Shown in pieces: positions 15,663-24,261 of a stretch of 64,000 nucleotides of DNA. This DNA comes from Planctomycetota bacterium (GTDB taxonomy: Bacteria; Planctomycetota; MHYJ01; JACQXL01). The number at the start of each line of letters is the position of its first letter. The stretch's first letter is position 1. The stretch is taken from assembly GCA_016235865.1 (NCBI GenBank), contig JACRIK010000014.1, positions 1 to 64,000 of the forward strand, in the 5' to 3' direction. The notes under the pieces are model-generated. The model did not search any database, was not told the origin of the DNA, and worked only from the letters and a program-made list of their open reading frames with translations. The position numbers and the translations under genes are program-made.

Positions 15663-17759
15663 ATGTTAGATTCATTATTTTCCCCAAAATCCATAGCGGT
15701 CATCGGCGCGTCAAACCGGCCCCTGACCATCGGTTACCGGATTATCCAGAACCTGAAAGACATCGGATTCAAGGGCCCGATTTATCCAATCAATCCCAAG
15801 GATCCGGAGATAAACGGCCTAAAGGCCTATCCGTCCATTACGGCTGTGCCGGGCGGGGTTGACCTGGCTCATATCGTGGTCAAGAATACCATGGTGCCAC
15901 AGGTGGTTGAGGAATGCGGAAAGAAAGGCGTTAAGGCGGTGATTATCAATACGGCCGGATTCAAAGAAATCGGCGGCGCGGGCATAGAACTGGAGAAGCA
16001 AATAAAGGAAATAGGCAAGAAATATGGCGTGCGCATCTTCGGCCCGAACTGCCAGGGCGTGATGAATACCGAAGTAACCAACCCGGTTTATGCCAATTTT
16101 ACCTTTACCCGGATTAATCCGGGTTTTATCTCCATCCTGGCCCAGAGTGGCGGGGTGGGCGAGGTGATTAACCAGCGCCTGGCACAACTGGACGTTGGTA
16201 TTCGGATGTACGCCTCGAACGGCAATGCGGCGGATATTTCCATCCCGGAAATTATGGAATATTGGGGCAGTGATGATAAGACCCGGGTGATTATCTTGCA
16301 CATTGAAAGCCTGGCCAATCCGCAGGAGTTTATCCGGGTGGCCAGCCAGATAACTCCGCACAAGCCGATTCTTGGGATGAAGACCGGCCGGACCGCCATG
16401 GGCGCCCGGGCCGTGGCTTCACACACCGGCAGCTTGATGAAGGCGGACACAGCTATCGAAGCTGTATTTAAGAAGTGCGGTATTATTAGTTTTACCAATC
16501 AGGAAGATATCTGCCAGGCGGCCATTGCCTTTGCCTCACAGCCGGTGCCGCTTGGGCCGAGAGTAGGAATCATTACCAATACCGGCGGGCCGGCCATTAT
16601 TGCCACTGATGAATGCATTGAAGGAGGGCTGACTATTGCCGATATCTCTGAAGACACCAAGAAACATCTCAAGGCCAATCTGTTTCCTGAGGCCAGTGTC
16701 AATAACCCGGTTGATGTCCTGGCCACGGCCGGGCCCAAGGAGTTTGCGGTGGCCATTGAGTCGCTGCTCAAGGACTCGAATATTGATTCTATTCTGATTA
16801 ACTTTGTCACGCCGTTCTTTGTCGACTGTGCCGGCGTGGCCCGGGAGATGAAACGCATCGCGGCTACGGCCCAAAAACCGATTGTCATTAATAACATGAC
16901 CGATAAAAAACAGTGGGCCGAAACACTGGAAATCATCAAATCCAGCGGCATTCCGGCTTATGACCTGCCGGAAACCGCAGCCAAGGCGTTGGTGGCACTG
17001 ACTAAATACGGCGAATACCGGAAGAGGTTATCAGGAAGCAATGATATTAAGGTGTCAGAACCAAAGGATGTTAAAGCCCAGGCCACCCGGGATATTATTT
17101 CTAACGCCCGAAAATCAGGCCGGGAATTCCTGTCGCTGGGTGAGGCGCTGGGCGTGCTGTATAATTATAATATCCCGACCGCTAAATTCGTCATTGTGGA
17201 TAAGCCCGAGGATATTCAGGTCTCGGCCGGATATGTCGGATTCCCGCTGGTGCTTAAGATTGATTCGCCGGAAATCATCCATAAGACCGAGCAACAGGCC
17301 GTGATACTTAATATTACGAACAAGGAACAGTTGGCTAATGAGATTGTTAATATTCGAAAGAGATTCGGCGGTAAAGTGGCTAAATACCTTATCCAGGAAT
17401 ACCTGACCGGCGGCCGGGAGGTGATTATCGGCGCTAATTACATGGAAAATCTGGGCCATTTGATAATGTTCGGCCTGGGCGGGATATTCGTCGAGGTGAT
17501 GAAGGATGTGGCTTTTGCCATCAATCCCTTAACCTATCTTGAGGTGCAGGAAATGATTCGTTCGGTTAAGGGTTATAAGATGCTTGAGGGCGTCCGCGGG
17601 CAGCCGGGCATTGATATGGACCGGCTCATTGAGATTATGATGAGGGTGTCGCGGCTGCTTAAGGATTGCCCGGAAATAAAGGAGTTGGACCTCAATCCGG
17701 TGGTGCTGTATCCTGAGCGCGACCGGTGTAAGGCCGTCGATGTCAGAATAAGGATATAA
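15663..17759 (+). CDS. ADP-forming acyl-CoA (acetate-CoA) ligase, alpha-beta fusion
   Basis: A 698-aa fusion of the two subunits of ADP-forming acetyl-CoA synthetase, which interconverts acyl-CoA, ADP and phosphate with acid, CoA and ATP. The alpha part has a CoA-binding domain (SIAVIGASNRP, YPINPKD, GPNCQGVMN) and a ligase domain with the phosphohistidine loop SHTGSLMKAD. The C-terminal ATP-grasp beta part starts near residue 475 (LSLGEALGVLYNYNIPTAKF) and ends with ELDLNPVVLYP. It lets a fermentative cell make ATP from acyl-CoA. The ATG at 15663 has GGAAAGAAG upstream and is preferred over the ATG at 15645, which has none. Confidence 0.92.
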   Translation: MLDSLFSPKSIAVIGASNRPLTIGYRIIQNLKDIGFKGPIYPINPKDPEINGLKAYPSITAVPGGVDLAHIVVKNTMVPQVVEECGKKGVKAVIINTAGFKEIGGAGIELEKQIKEIGKKYGVRIFGPNCQGVMNTEVTNPVYANFTFTRINPGFISILAQSGGVGEVINQRLAQLDVGIRMYASNGNAADISIPEIMEYWGSDDKTRVIILHIESLANPQEFIRVASQITPHKPILGMKTGRTAMGARAVASHTGSLMKADTAIEAVFKKCGIISFTNQEDICQAAIAFASQPVPLGPRVGIITNTGGPAIIATDECIEGGLTIADISEDTKKHLKANLFPEASVNNPVDVLATAGPKEFAVAIESLLKDSNIDSILINFVTPFFVDCAGVAREMKRIAATAQKPIVINNMTDKKQWAETLEIIKSSGIPAYDLPETAAKALVALTKYGEYRKRLSGSNDIKVSEPKDVKAQATRDIISNARKSGREFLSLGEALGVLYNYNIPTAKFVIVDKPEDIQVSAGYVGFPLVLKIDSPEIIHKTEQQAVILNITNKEQLANEIVNIRKRFGGKVAKYLIQEYLTGGREVIIGANYMENLGHLIMFGLGGIFVEVMKDVAFAINPLTYLEVQEMIRSVKGYKMLEGVRGQPGIDMDRLIEIMMRVSRLLKDCPEIKELDLNPVVLYPERDRCKAVDVRIRI

Positions 17760-17768
17760 TCGAAACCG

Positions 17769-18128
17769 CTAGGGATGCGCGGGCGTGTGTTGTTCGATTA
17801 TTTTCAGGGCATTAGGTATTGTATCGGTAAACGAGAGCATCTTGGACATGCCGAGCATCTCGAATATTTCCCTGACTTTTGCTTTGGGATTAACCAAAAC
17901 AATGATACCTTTATTTTCTGCGGCCACGCAGTGGACGGCGATAAAAATACCGGCCCCGACGCTGCTCATATAATCGACTTTGGATAAGTCCACGATGAGT
18001 TTGTAATTATTCTTTTCCATCAGCTGGTCGAAGGATTCTTCGAATTTTTGGCAGGAGAACGCATCAATAAAACCCTCCAGTGAAACTATTGTAATGTCGT
18101 TCTGGGCTTGGGTGTTTAGTTTTAGCAT
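17769..18128 (-). CDS. STAS-domain anti-sigma-factor antagonist-like protein
   Basis: A 119-aa single STAS domain. VSLEGFIDAFSCQKFEESF and KLIVDLSKVDYMSSVGAGIF carry the conserved strand and the serine pair (MSSVG) that is phosphorylated in SpoIIAA-type antagonists. It may release a sigma factor or another partner when dephosphorylated, but no anti-sigma kinase is near. Its start lies 2 nt after the stop of the HTH-PAS gene, and its AAGGAGGG ribosome binding site lies inside that gene's end, so the two are translationally coupled. Confidence 0.88.
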   Translation of the reverse strand: MLKLNTQAQNDITIVSLEGFIDAFSCQKFEESFDQLMEKNNYKLIVDLSKVDYMSSVGAGIFIAVHCVAAENKGIIVLVNPKAKVREIFEMLGMSKMLSFTDTIPNALKIIEQHTPAHP

Positions 18129-18130
18129 AA

Positions 18131-18835
18131 TTACTTCCCTCCTTTTTGTCCGCTGATATCGCGGAATATACCCTGAATGACTTTTCGGTTGTTAATTTTC
18201 ATCACCCGGGAACTGATCAGGACCGGCACAATAGTGCCGTCTTTTCTTGCCACCTGTTGCCGGTCTGTCTCGACTATCCGGCCCATTTTTACATGGTTTT
18301 TGAAGTGTTTTTCGTAATAGTCTTTCTTTTGGAGCGGGTGGAGTTGCGACTGGTGCATTCCGATGATTTCTTTTCTTGAGCGTCCCAGCAGGACTTCGGC
18401 TTCTTTGTTGCAGTCAATTATTACCCCGGTTTTGGCGTCGCCAACAAAGATGGCGTCATTGGCTTTCTCGAATAAGTCGTGGTGGTGTTTATTGTGTGCG
18501 CTGGTTGATTGGAACATCTCGTATATATCATTAAATAAGAATTTTACTAATTCATTAGAGTCTCCGGCCTTAATCAGGCGATGGACTTTTTGAGCGGGCG
18601 CGCCATTGGAAACCCGGCAGATGATGTGTGTGCTTAGGCCCAATACTTTAGCCAGTTCAACTAGTTTAGGCAGGCGGGGAACCGGGTATTTGCCGGTTTT
18701 AAATTCGTGGAAGTTCTTCTCATCCATTTTCCATCTGCGGGCAATCTGCCGGTCTGAAACCTCCGTGCCTAATACTAGGCGGATGAATCTGTAAAGATTG
18801 ATGGAGTCCTTGAATACTTTTCGTTTCTTTTCCAT
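18131..18835 (-). CDS. HTH-PAS sensor-regulator
   Basis: A 234-aa soluble protein. An N-terminal helix-turn-helix-like segment (about 14-70: VSDRQIARRWKMDEKNFHEFKTGKYPVPRLPKLVELAKVLGL) resembles Xre-type DNA binding. A PAS domain follows at about 115-230 (LFEKANDAIFVGDAKTGVIIDCNKEAEVLLGRSRKEIIG, then VLISSRVMKINNRKVIQGIFRDIS). It probably senses a small ligand or redox state. The gene has a clear sigma70 promoter with an inverted repeat across it, suggesting autoregulation, and is coupled to the downstream STAS gene. Confidence 0.8.
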   Translation of the reverse strand: MEKKRKVFKDSINLYRFIRLVLGTEVSDRQIARRWKMDEKNFHEFKTGKYPVPRLPKLVELAKVLGLSTHIICRVSNGAPAQKVHRLIKAGDSNELVKFLFNDIYEMFQSTSAHNKHHHDLFEKANDAIFVGDAKTGVIIDCNKEAEVLLGRSRKEIIGMHQSQLHPLQKKDYYEKHFKNHVKMGRIVETDRQQVARKDGTIVPVLISSRVMKINNRKVIQGIFRDISGQKGGK

Positions 18836-18909
18836 ACTTAGGTTGTCCTTTTTTGCTTATTGTCTGCCCCCGGCAGTGGCAATCACTTAAAATACCGGTG
18901 AATTTTGGC

Positions 18910-18938
18910 AATATACCAATGTTATGGCATTATGTCAA
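18910..18938 (-). promoter_or_regulatory. Strong sigma70 promoter of the HTH-PAS/STAS operon
   Basis: On the minus strand: TTGACA (18933-18938), a 17-nt spacer, TATATT (18910-18915). The predicted leader is about 65-70 nt and contains a CTGCC-CCC-GGCAG hairpin. An ATACCAAT / ATTGGTAT inverted repeat (18913-18920 and 18964-18971) overlaps the -10 and lies upstream of the -35, as an operator would. Confidence 0.8.
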
Positions 18939-19012
18939 GAAAATATGAATAATTTAGTGAAAATATTGGTATGGATGTGGTGGTGGGATTTACCAGTGAG
19001 CATCTCCGCCGG

Positions 19013-20194
19013 CTATCCGTTTAGTTGCCTGTGTTTCTGGAGAATGCTGTCAGCCAACCGGTCTAAGGCCTTAAAATCAGTTTCCTTGGGAAATCCCCTG
19101 ATGATAACCGGCTCGATGACTTCGACTTTGAGATTAGTCAGCATTCCGGTAATCTGTTCGGCCATCTTGCCGCCCCAGCCGTAAGAGCCGATAAGTGAAG
19201 CGAATTTCGCCTTGGGTCTCAGGGCATTGGTCAGGTAGGTGGCATAAAGCGCGGCCGGATGCGGTCCGACCAGCACGGTCGGTGAGCCGATAACGATAGT
19301 CGCCGCATCAACCAGGGCCATAGCCAACTCGCCGATGTCGGTTTTGGTCAGGTTGAACGGCTTTACCGATATATTCCGCTTAATAAGCGCCTCGGTAAAG
19401 TAATCAACCATTTTTTTAGTCGAGCCGTGCATGGAAACATAAGGGATGAGCACTTCGTTCTTGACATCATCAGATATCCAGTCCTTATAGGCGTCCATGA
19501 TAAATGACGGCTTGGGGTAGGCCGGCCCGTGGCTTGGGGCGATTATTTCTATCGGCAGATCCTTTATTTTTTCTATGTGCTTTTTGATGCTGGTTCTGAA
19601 GGGCATCATTATCTCCGCATAGTATCGCTTAGCCGACCGGTAGACCAGTGGTTCATCAGTCACATACAGGTCGCTGGTGGCCAGATGCGAGCCGAATAAG
19701 TCGCACGGGAACAATATCTTATCTTCCTTGAGATAGGTCAGCATGGTTTCCGGCCAGTGCACCCAGGGCGCCAGGATAAAATCCAATGTCTTGTCGCCCA
19801 GTGAAATGGTTTCCCGGTCTTTGACTTCAATAAAGCGGTTATCAGGAATGAGCAGTAAATCCTTGAGCATCTCCTTGCATTTCTGGTTGGTTACCACTTT
19901 GGCCTGCGGGTAGAGCTCCAGAATCTTGGGGATGGTGCCGGAGTGGTCCTGTTCGGCGTGATGGCAGATTACATAATCAATCTTGCCGACTTCCAATTCC
20001 TTTAGGTTGCTTATAAGTTCCGATTCCTTGGCCGGGTCAACCGAATCCAGCAGGGCGGTTTTATCAGTGCCTTTTATCAGGTAGGCATTGTAGCTGGTTC
20101 CCTCCGGCAGGGGAATCAATTCGTCGAATAGGCGGCGGTCCCAATCAATCGCTCCGACTGAAAAGATATTGGTTTTTATTTCTCTGGCGGGCAT
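19013..20194 (-). CDS. fprA: A-type flavoprotein FprA (NO/O2 reductase)
   Basis: A 393-aa cytoplasmic flavodiiron protein. The metallo-beta-lactamase-like half carries the diiron ligands HHAEQDHSGT and later CDLFGSH and APSHGP. The C-terminal flavodoxin half begins at VLIPYVSMHGSTKKM and has IGSPTV and GSYGWGG for FMN. Known homologues reduce NO or O2, protecting anaerobes. The ATG at 20194 with AAGGAATAATA upstream is chosen; a longer open frame overlaps the preceding gene. It follows the rubredoxin-flavin reductase gene by 19 nt, matching the Moorella Hrb-FprA pair. Confidence 0.93.
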   Translation of the reverse strand: MPAREIKTNIFSVGAIDWDRRLFDELIPLPEGTSYNAYLIKGTDKTALLDSVDPAKESELISNLKELEVGKIDYVICHHAEQDHSGTIPKILELYPQAKVVTNQKCKEMLKDLLLIPDNRFIEVKDRETISLGDKTLDFILAPWVHWPETMLTYLKEDKILFPCDLFGSHLATSDLYVTDEPLVYRSAKRYYAEIMMPFRTSIKKHIEKIKDLPIEIIAPSHGPAYPKPSFIMDAYKDWISDDVKNEVLIPYVSMHGSTKKMVDYFTEALIKRNISVKPFNLTKTDIGELAMALVDAATIVIGSPTVLVGPHPAALYATYLTNALRPKAKFASLIGSYGWGGKMAEQITGMLTNLKVEVIEPVIIRGFPKETDFKALDRLADSILQKHRQLNG

Positions 20195-20213
20195 AGTTAT
20201 TATTCCTTTCCGG

Positions 20214-20903
20214 TTATATTTTCTCGAATACGGACTTATCAGCCCCGCAGGTCGGGCAGACCCAGTCATCCGGTATATCCTTAAATTGAGTGCCGGGTTT
20301 TATGCCGCTGTCCGGGTCGCCTTTGGCCGGGTCATAGATATAGCCGCAGACCGTGCATTTATATTTCTCGGATATAACAGCCGTCTTCTGGGCAACGTCT
20401 TCTTTAATATAGGTCGGGGCTGACTTGGGCGCCTTGCCGCCTTTGATTTCGTGATAATAGGCGTAGGTCATGGGTTCCTTGTCGTTCAATATTTCGGCAT
20501 CAACCACCTTGCCGACAAATATCGTATGGGTTCCGACATCCATTGAATTAATCACCTCGGCTTCCAAATAGCCAATGGAATAATCCAGGACTATCGGCGC
20601 GCCGGTTACGCCAATCTTGTATTTGACATCTTTGAATTTGTCGATGGTGCGGCCGCTTTTGAACCCGAATGTGCCGATGAACTGCATCGGTGCCTCTTGC
20701 GACAGGATAGCCGCGGTAAATATCTGGCTGGCTGTGATGTATTCATGGGTTAGGTTGGTCTTGCAGATGCTCACCGCAATGGTGGCTGGTTCCGAGGTGA
20801 TCTGGAATACGGTGTTGGCAATCTGGCCGTTGAACCTGCCGTCTTTCCTGGAACTAACCACGTACATCCCGTAACTGATTTTCCAGAGAGTCTTATTATT
20901 CAT
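20214..20903 (-). CDS. hrb: High-molecular-weight rubredoxin (flavin reductase-rubredoxin fusion)
   Basis: A 229-aa fusion. Residues 1-165 form a flavin-reductase-like FMN domain ([22 protein letters not shown]...). Residues about 178-229 form a rubredoxin with two CxxC iron knuckles, CTVCGY and CPTCGA. In Moorella thermoacetica this protein passes electrons from NADH to FprA; the immediate neighbour fprA supports the same role here. The stop codon of the upstream rmuC overlaps this start by 4 nt (ATGA), so the three genes form one operon. Confidence 0.92.
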   Translation of the reverse strand: MNNKTLWKISYGMYVVSSRKDGRFNGQIANTVFQITSEPATIAVSICKTNLTHEYITASQIFTAAILSQEAPMQFIGTFGFKSGRTIDKFKDVKYKIGVTGAPIVLDYSIGYLEAEVINSMDVGTHTIFVGKVVDAEILNDKEPMTYAYYHEIKGGKAPKSAPTYIKEDVAQKTAVISEKYKCTVCGYIYDPAKGDPDSGIKPGTQFKDIPDDWVCPTCGADKSVFEKI

Positions 20904-21946
20904 GGTATTAATCTTTGCTGGCTATCCTCGGCTTCCTCCGGTTCCTCGGTCAGGCTGATGATTTCTTCAGGCGCCGGAAGCGTCTGGACGTTTCTTAATT
21001 TCTTGTCAATAGTGCGTGATTTCCGGGCCGCGTCGTCAATGATATTGCCCGCCTCCTGGACTTTTTTCTGGGCGCGGTCAAGGATTTCCCCGAACTTGGC
21101 GAACTCGGTCTTGATGGTGCCCAGGATGGCCCAGACCTCGCTGGAGCGTTTCTCGATGGCCAGGGTCCGGAATCCCATCTGCAGGCTGTTCAGGAGCGCG
21201 CCCAGCGTGGTCGGTCCGACAACCAGGACATGATACTCCCTCTGCAGGGTTTCCGACAAACCCGGCCGGCGCAATACCTCGGCATACAATCCCTCAATCG
21301 GCAGGAACAGGATGCCGAAATCAACCGTATGAGGCGGGTCCAGATATTTATTCCGGATATCCTTGGCCTCGGCCTTTATCCGGATCTCCAGGAGTTTCCC
21401 GATTTCCTCGACTAACGGCATGTTGGCCTTTTCCTGGGCGTCCACTAATTTCTGGTAATCCTCCATGGGAAATTTGGCATCTATAGGCAGCCAGACGACA
21501 TCCTTGCTGTCCCGGCCCGGCATCTTTATGGCGAACTCCACCCGGTCGTTGCTGCCTTTCTTGGTGGCGACATTCTTGGCATATTGTTCGGGGGTTAGGA
21601 TTTGTTCCAGCAGGGCGCCCAATTGTATCTCACCCAGCGTGCCTCTGGTCTTGACATTGGTCAGCACCTTTTTCAGGTCGCCCACGCCTGATGCCAGTGA
21701 TTGCATCTCGCCCAATCCGCGCTGGACCGATTCCAGTTGGGTATTGAGCAGATTCATGAACCGGTCCAGCCCGCTCTGCAGGGACTCGGATATCTCCTTC
21801 CGGTTCTGGCATATCTCTTCTTTTACGACCCGTTCGGTCCGTTCCTGGGTCGCGGTGTTAGAGGAATGCCTGGTCAGCAGGATGACTACCAGGATAACCA
21901 GGGCGATGTTAAACGCCACCAGCAGGAATAACAGGATTTCACTCAT
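20900..21946 (-). CDS. rmuC: RmuC-family protein
   Basis: A 348-aa protein. One N-terminal membrane helix ([21 protein letters not shown]) is followed by a coiled coil and the RmuC nuclease-like core: [51 protein letters not shown] and [15 protein letters not shown]. RmuC limits DNA inversions and acts with genome-maintenance systems; its exact activity is unsettled. First gene of the rmuC-hrb-fprA set, overlapping hrb by 4 nt. The link between DNA maintenance and NO/O2 defence is only positional. Confidence 0.93.
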   Translation of the reverse strand: MSEILLFLLVAFNIALVILVVILLTRHSSNTATQERTERVVKEEICQNRKEISESLQSGLDRFMNLLNTQLESVQRGLGEMQSLASGVGDLKKVLTNVKTRGTLGEIQLGALLEQILTPEQYAKNVATKKGSNDRVEFAIKMPGRDSKDVVWLPIDAKFPMEDYQKLVDAQEKANMPLVEEIGKLLEIRIKAEAKDIRNKYLDPPHTVDFGILFLPIEGLYAEVLRRPGLSETLQREYHVLVVGPTTLGALLNSLQMGFRTLAIEKRSSEVWAILGTIKTEFAKFGEILDRAQKKVQEAGNIIDDAARKSRTIDKKLRNVQTLPAPEEIISLTEEPEEAEDSQQRLIP

Positions 21947-21984
21947 TGGCTTGATTATAAATAATCAGTCGGACAAAGCAATAT

Positions 21985-23499
21985 TTAATTATTCTTAATA
22001 TTCTCTGACTGGCCCGGGTTGCTGGGTGGCTCGTCATTTTTGTCGGCGAGTGCGTTGTAATCTGCCTTGGGCATAAAGAATTTTGGTAGGCCTATAAATC
22101 CCTCCTTGGCCTCTGTTATCAGATGCATAACCAGCTGGACCATGGGTTTTTCCTTGGGGTCGTTTATTTTGGCAAACCATATCAGGCATCCGAACCTGCC
22201 GACAGAAACCAGCCAGAGAACGATAGGGATAGCATGCAGAGATAAGAATGTCCGATTGGCAACCAAATCTACAACCCAGCCGCTAATAAGCATTGGGATG
22301 GTAAAAGTCAGTCCTACTAAGGCGGAATAAATACCCAGGTAAATCTCACGGCCGTGCTTGGGGATAAAGGCCAGCTGGAGATTGAGAATGGCAATAGTGA
22401 ATCCGCTCCACATCAGTCCGCTGGAGATGGCGTCGAGATAAATCAGGGCGGTAAAATTGGGGCTGGACACCACGTAGAACAGGGGGTGGAATGCCGTGAC
22501 ATAGAGCGTGAACAGGATAACGGTCTTGTTACCGAAGCGGTCGATAATCTTACCCCAGACCATAAGAGACAGTATGGTGAACAGCGGCGCCAAGAATAAA
22601 TCGCAGGTATTCACCGCGGTCAGCGACATCTGAAGGTGTTTAAGTCGGAAAAGACCCCAGAATGGAGCCGAGAACCCATTGACAATATGCCAGATAGTCA
22701 TCACCAGAAATAAGACCTTCAAGTCCTTGTTCTTGAGGATATACTTGATTGCAGCGACAATGGTTACTTTATCGCCTGAGATATCCTTGTCATCTTTCGG
22801 CACCGGTTTGACGTAGGGCGGCTCTGGCTGTTTTATCAGGAATATCATGGATGGCAGGGCGCCGGCAAAAACAGCTAAAATAAATATTAAACCAATCATG
22901 ATAAATAAAAATGTTTGGTCAGGGGCCATAAATGCCGGAGTTACGAACGAAAACGCTCCAATTAATGGAATGCTGTAGTTATTCTTAACAAAGGTGTAGA
23001 GCCATCCTGCGAGAACTCCAGTGGGGTTAACTATTGTACAGAGTAGGTTGCGTCGGCTGAAATATCGGCCGCGCAGCGCAGAGGGGATGGCGTCGGCCAT
23101 CCAGGATATCCATGAGTTTCCGGCTATGGCCATGGATAGGTTTATGATGGCGTAAACTATAAAGAATAATGATAGAACTTTTGTTTTAGGGAATAGGAAT
23201 GGAATAATAGCAATCAGTAGCCAGGCGAAACGAGAGATGTTGGCGGTAATAATGGTAAGTGGCTTTCTCAGGTGCATGTGTGATTGTAGCCAGTGTGCTG
23301 AAATCGGTTGAATCAGTAAGGCGAAATTCGGTATGGCCGACACTAACGAGAATTGAAAATATGATGTGTCGTATGCGAGTAAGTAGTAAGTGAGAAAATT
23401 ACCGCCGGCCAAGACCGCGTGGAACTGGGCAAAGACGCCGTCCCAGATGGATAGGTTTAACGATGAACGCCTCTGTTGAGGCGAGAAATCTTCAGCCAT
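21985..23499 (-). CDS. Major facilitator superfamily transporter
   Basis: A 504-aa membrane protein with about 12 hydrophobic segments and a basic central loop (PEPPYVKPVPKDDKD). The segment DAIPSALRGRYFSRR is the MFS loop 2-3 type signature, and WGKIIDRFGNKTVI is its counterpart in the second half. The hydrophilic C-terminal tail is about 50 residues. The substrate cannot be read. It lies alone between rmuC and the AmaP-like gene, both on the same strand. Confidence 0.85.
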   Translation of the reverse strand: MAEDFSPQQRRSSLNLSIWDGVFAQFHAVLAGGNFLTYYLLAYDTSYFQFSLVSAIPNFALLIQPISAHWLQSHMHLRKPLTIITANISRFAWLLIAIIPFLFPKTKVLSLFFIVYAIINLSMAIAGNSWISWMADAIPSALRGRYFSRRNLLCTIVNPTGVLAGWLYTFVKNNYSIPLIGAFSFVTPAFMAPDQTFLFIMIGLIFILAVFAGALPSMIFLIKQPEPPYVKPVPKDDKDISGDKVTIVAAIKYILKNKDLKVLFLVMTIWHIVNGFSAPFWGLFRLKHLQMSLTAVNTCDLFLAPLFTILSLMVWGKIIDRFGNKTVILFTLYVTAFHPLFYVVSSPNFTALIYLDAISSGLMWSGFTIAILNLQLAFIPKHGREIYLGIYSALVGLTFTIPMLISGWVVDLVANRTFLSLHAIPIVLWLVSVGRFGCLIWFAKINDPKEKPMVQLVMHLITEAKEGFIGLPKFFMPKADYNALADKNDEPPSNPGQSENIKNN

Positions 23500-23521
23500 A
23501 GTGTTCAGAACCTAGCCTTAC

Positions 23522-24151
23522 CTAATCAATCGGGTATTCAGGTCCGTGGAACATCTCGCTTTCCATGAGTTCCTTGTCTTTTTTCCGGCTGTCCGGCTTG
23601 CGATGTTCCCGCTCCACGATGTTGGACAGAATAATGGTGAATACCGGAGGTTCTTTGACCTCAATAATCTCGTTGAACCTGATGGTGATGGCGGTTCTGA
23701 TTTTGTCAGTCACCTCGGTGACATTGGTGCCTTCCCAGACCGAGAAGGTGGTGTAAATCTGGATGGGCTTGTTCTCCGGCTTGCGGACCTTATAGACCCG
23801 GATATGGGCGTCGTTGATTTCCGGCAGTTTCCGGACCGCCCGGCGCAGGGAGTTTTCTATGGCCGAGATGGCGATGGAGAACGAGCCGGCTTGGGAACTG
23901 ACCTTGACGCTCGAGGCGTAATTCCGGGTGACCCAGCGGCCGATAAGATAAAGCAGATTAAATAGAATAAGATAGAATGCGCCGATGGCCAGCAGCCAGC
24001 GATAGGTATCTCCGCTGTCATTCAGGTCGCTGGCCCATTTACCGATCATTCCCAAATCTATGACATTGCCGACCCATAAAAGCGAGAGCACAGTAAAAAA
24101 CACTGCCACCATCCAGTTAACGGTTTTCATTATTGCAGAGATTGTCTTCAT
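23522..24151 (-). CDS. AmaP-like (Asp23-anchor) membrane protein
   Basis: A 209-aa protein with two N-terminal membrane helices (MVAVFFTVLSLLWVGNVIDL; LLAIGAFYLILFNLLYLIG) and a cytoplasmic alpha/beta domain of the Asp23/AmaP type (SFSIAISAIENSLRRAVRKLPEINDAHIRVY...FTIILSNIVER). In Gram-positives AmaP anchors Asp23 in envelope stress; here the role is unknown. The ATG at 24151 with GGAG upstream is chosen over an earlier in-frame codon. Confidence 0.72.
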   Translation of the reverse strand: MKTISAIMKTVNWMVAVFFTVLSLLWVGNVIDLGMIGKWASDLNDSGDTYRWLLAIGAFYLILFNLLYLIGRWVTRNYASSVKVSSQAGSFSIAISAIENSLRRAVRKLPEINDAHIRVYKVRKPENKPIQIYTTFSVWEGTNVTEVTDKIRTAITIRFNEIIEVKEPPVFTIILSNIVEREHRKPDSRKKDKELMESEMFHGPEYPID

Positions 24152-24261
24152 AAATATGACTCCAGAAGCCACTGATTGCACCGATTGAGATTAATTATCA
24201 GTGCTTATCATGGTGAACCTATAATACAATATATGTTTATAAATGTCAAATAATATAAATA

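Noticed and set aside
20195-20269. N-terminal extension of FprA
   Set aside because: It overlaps the hrb 3' end in another frame. The ATG at 20194 has a ribosome binding site and matches family length.
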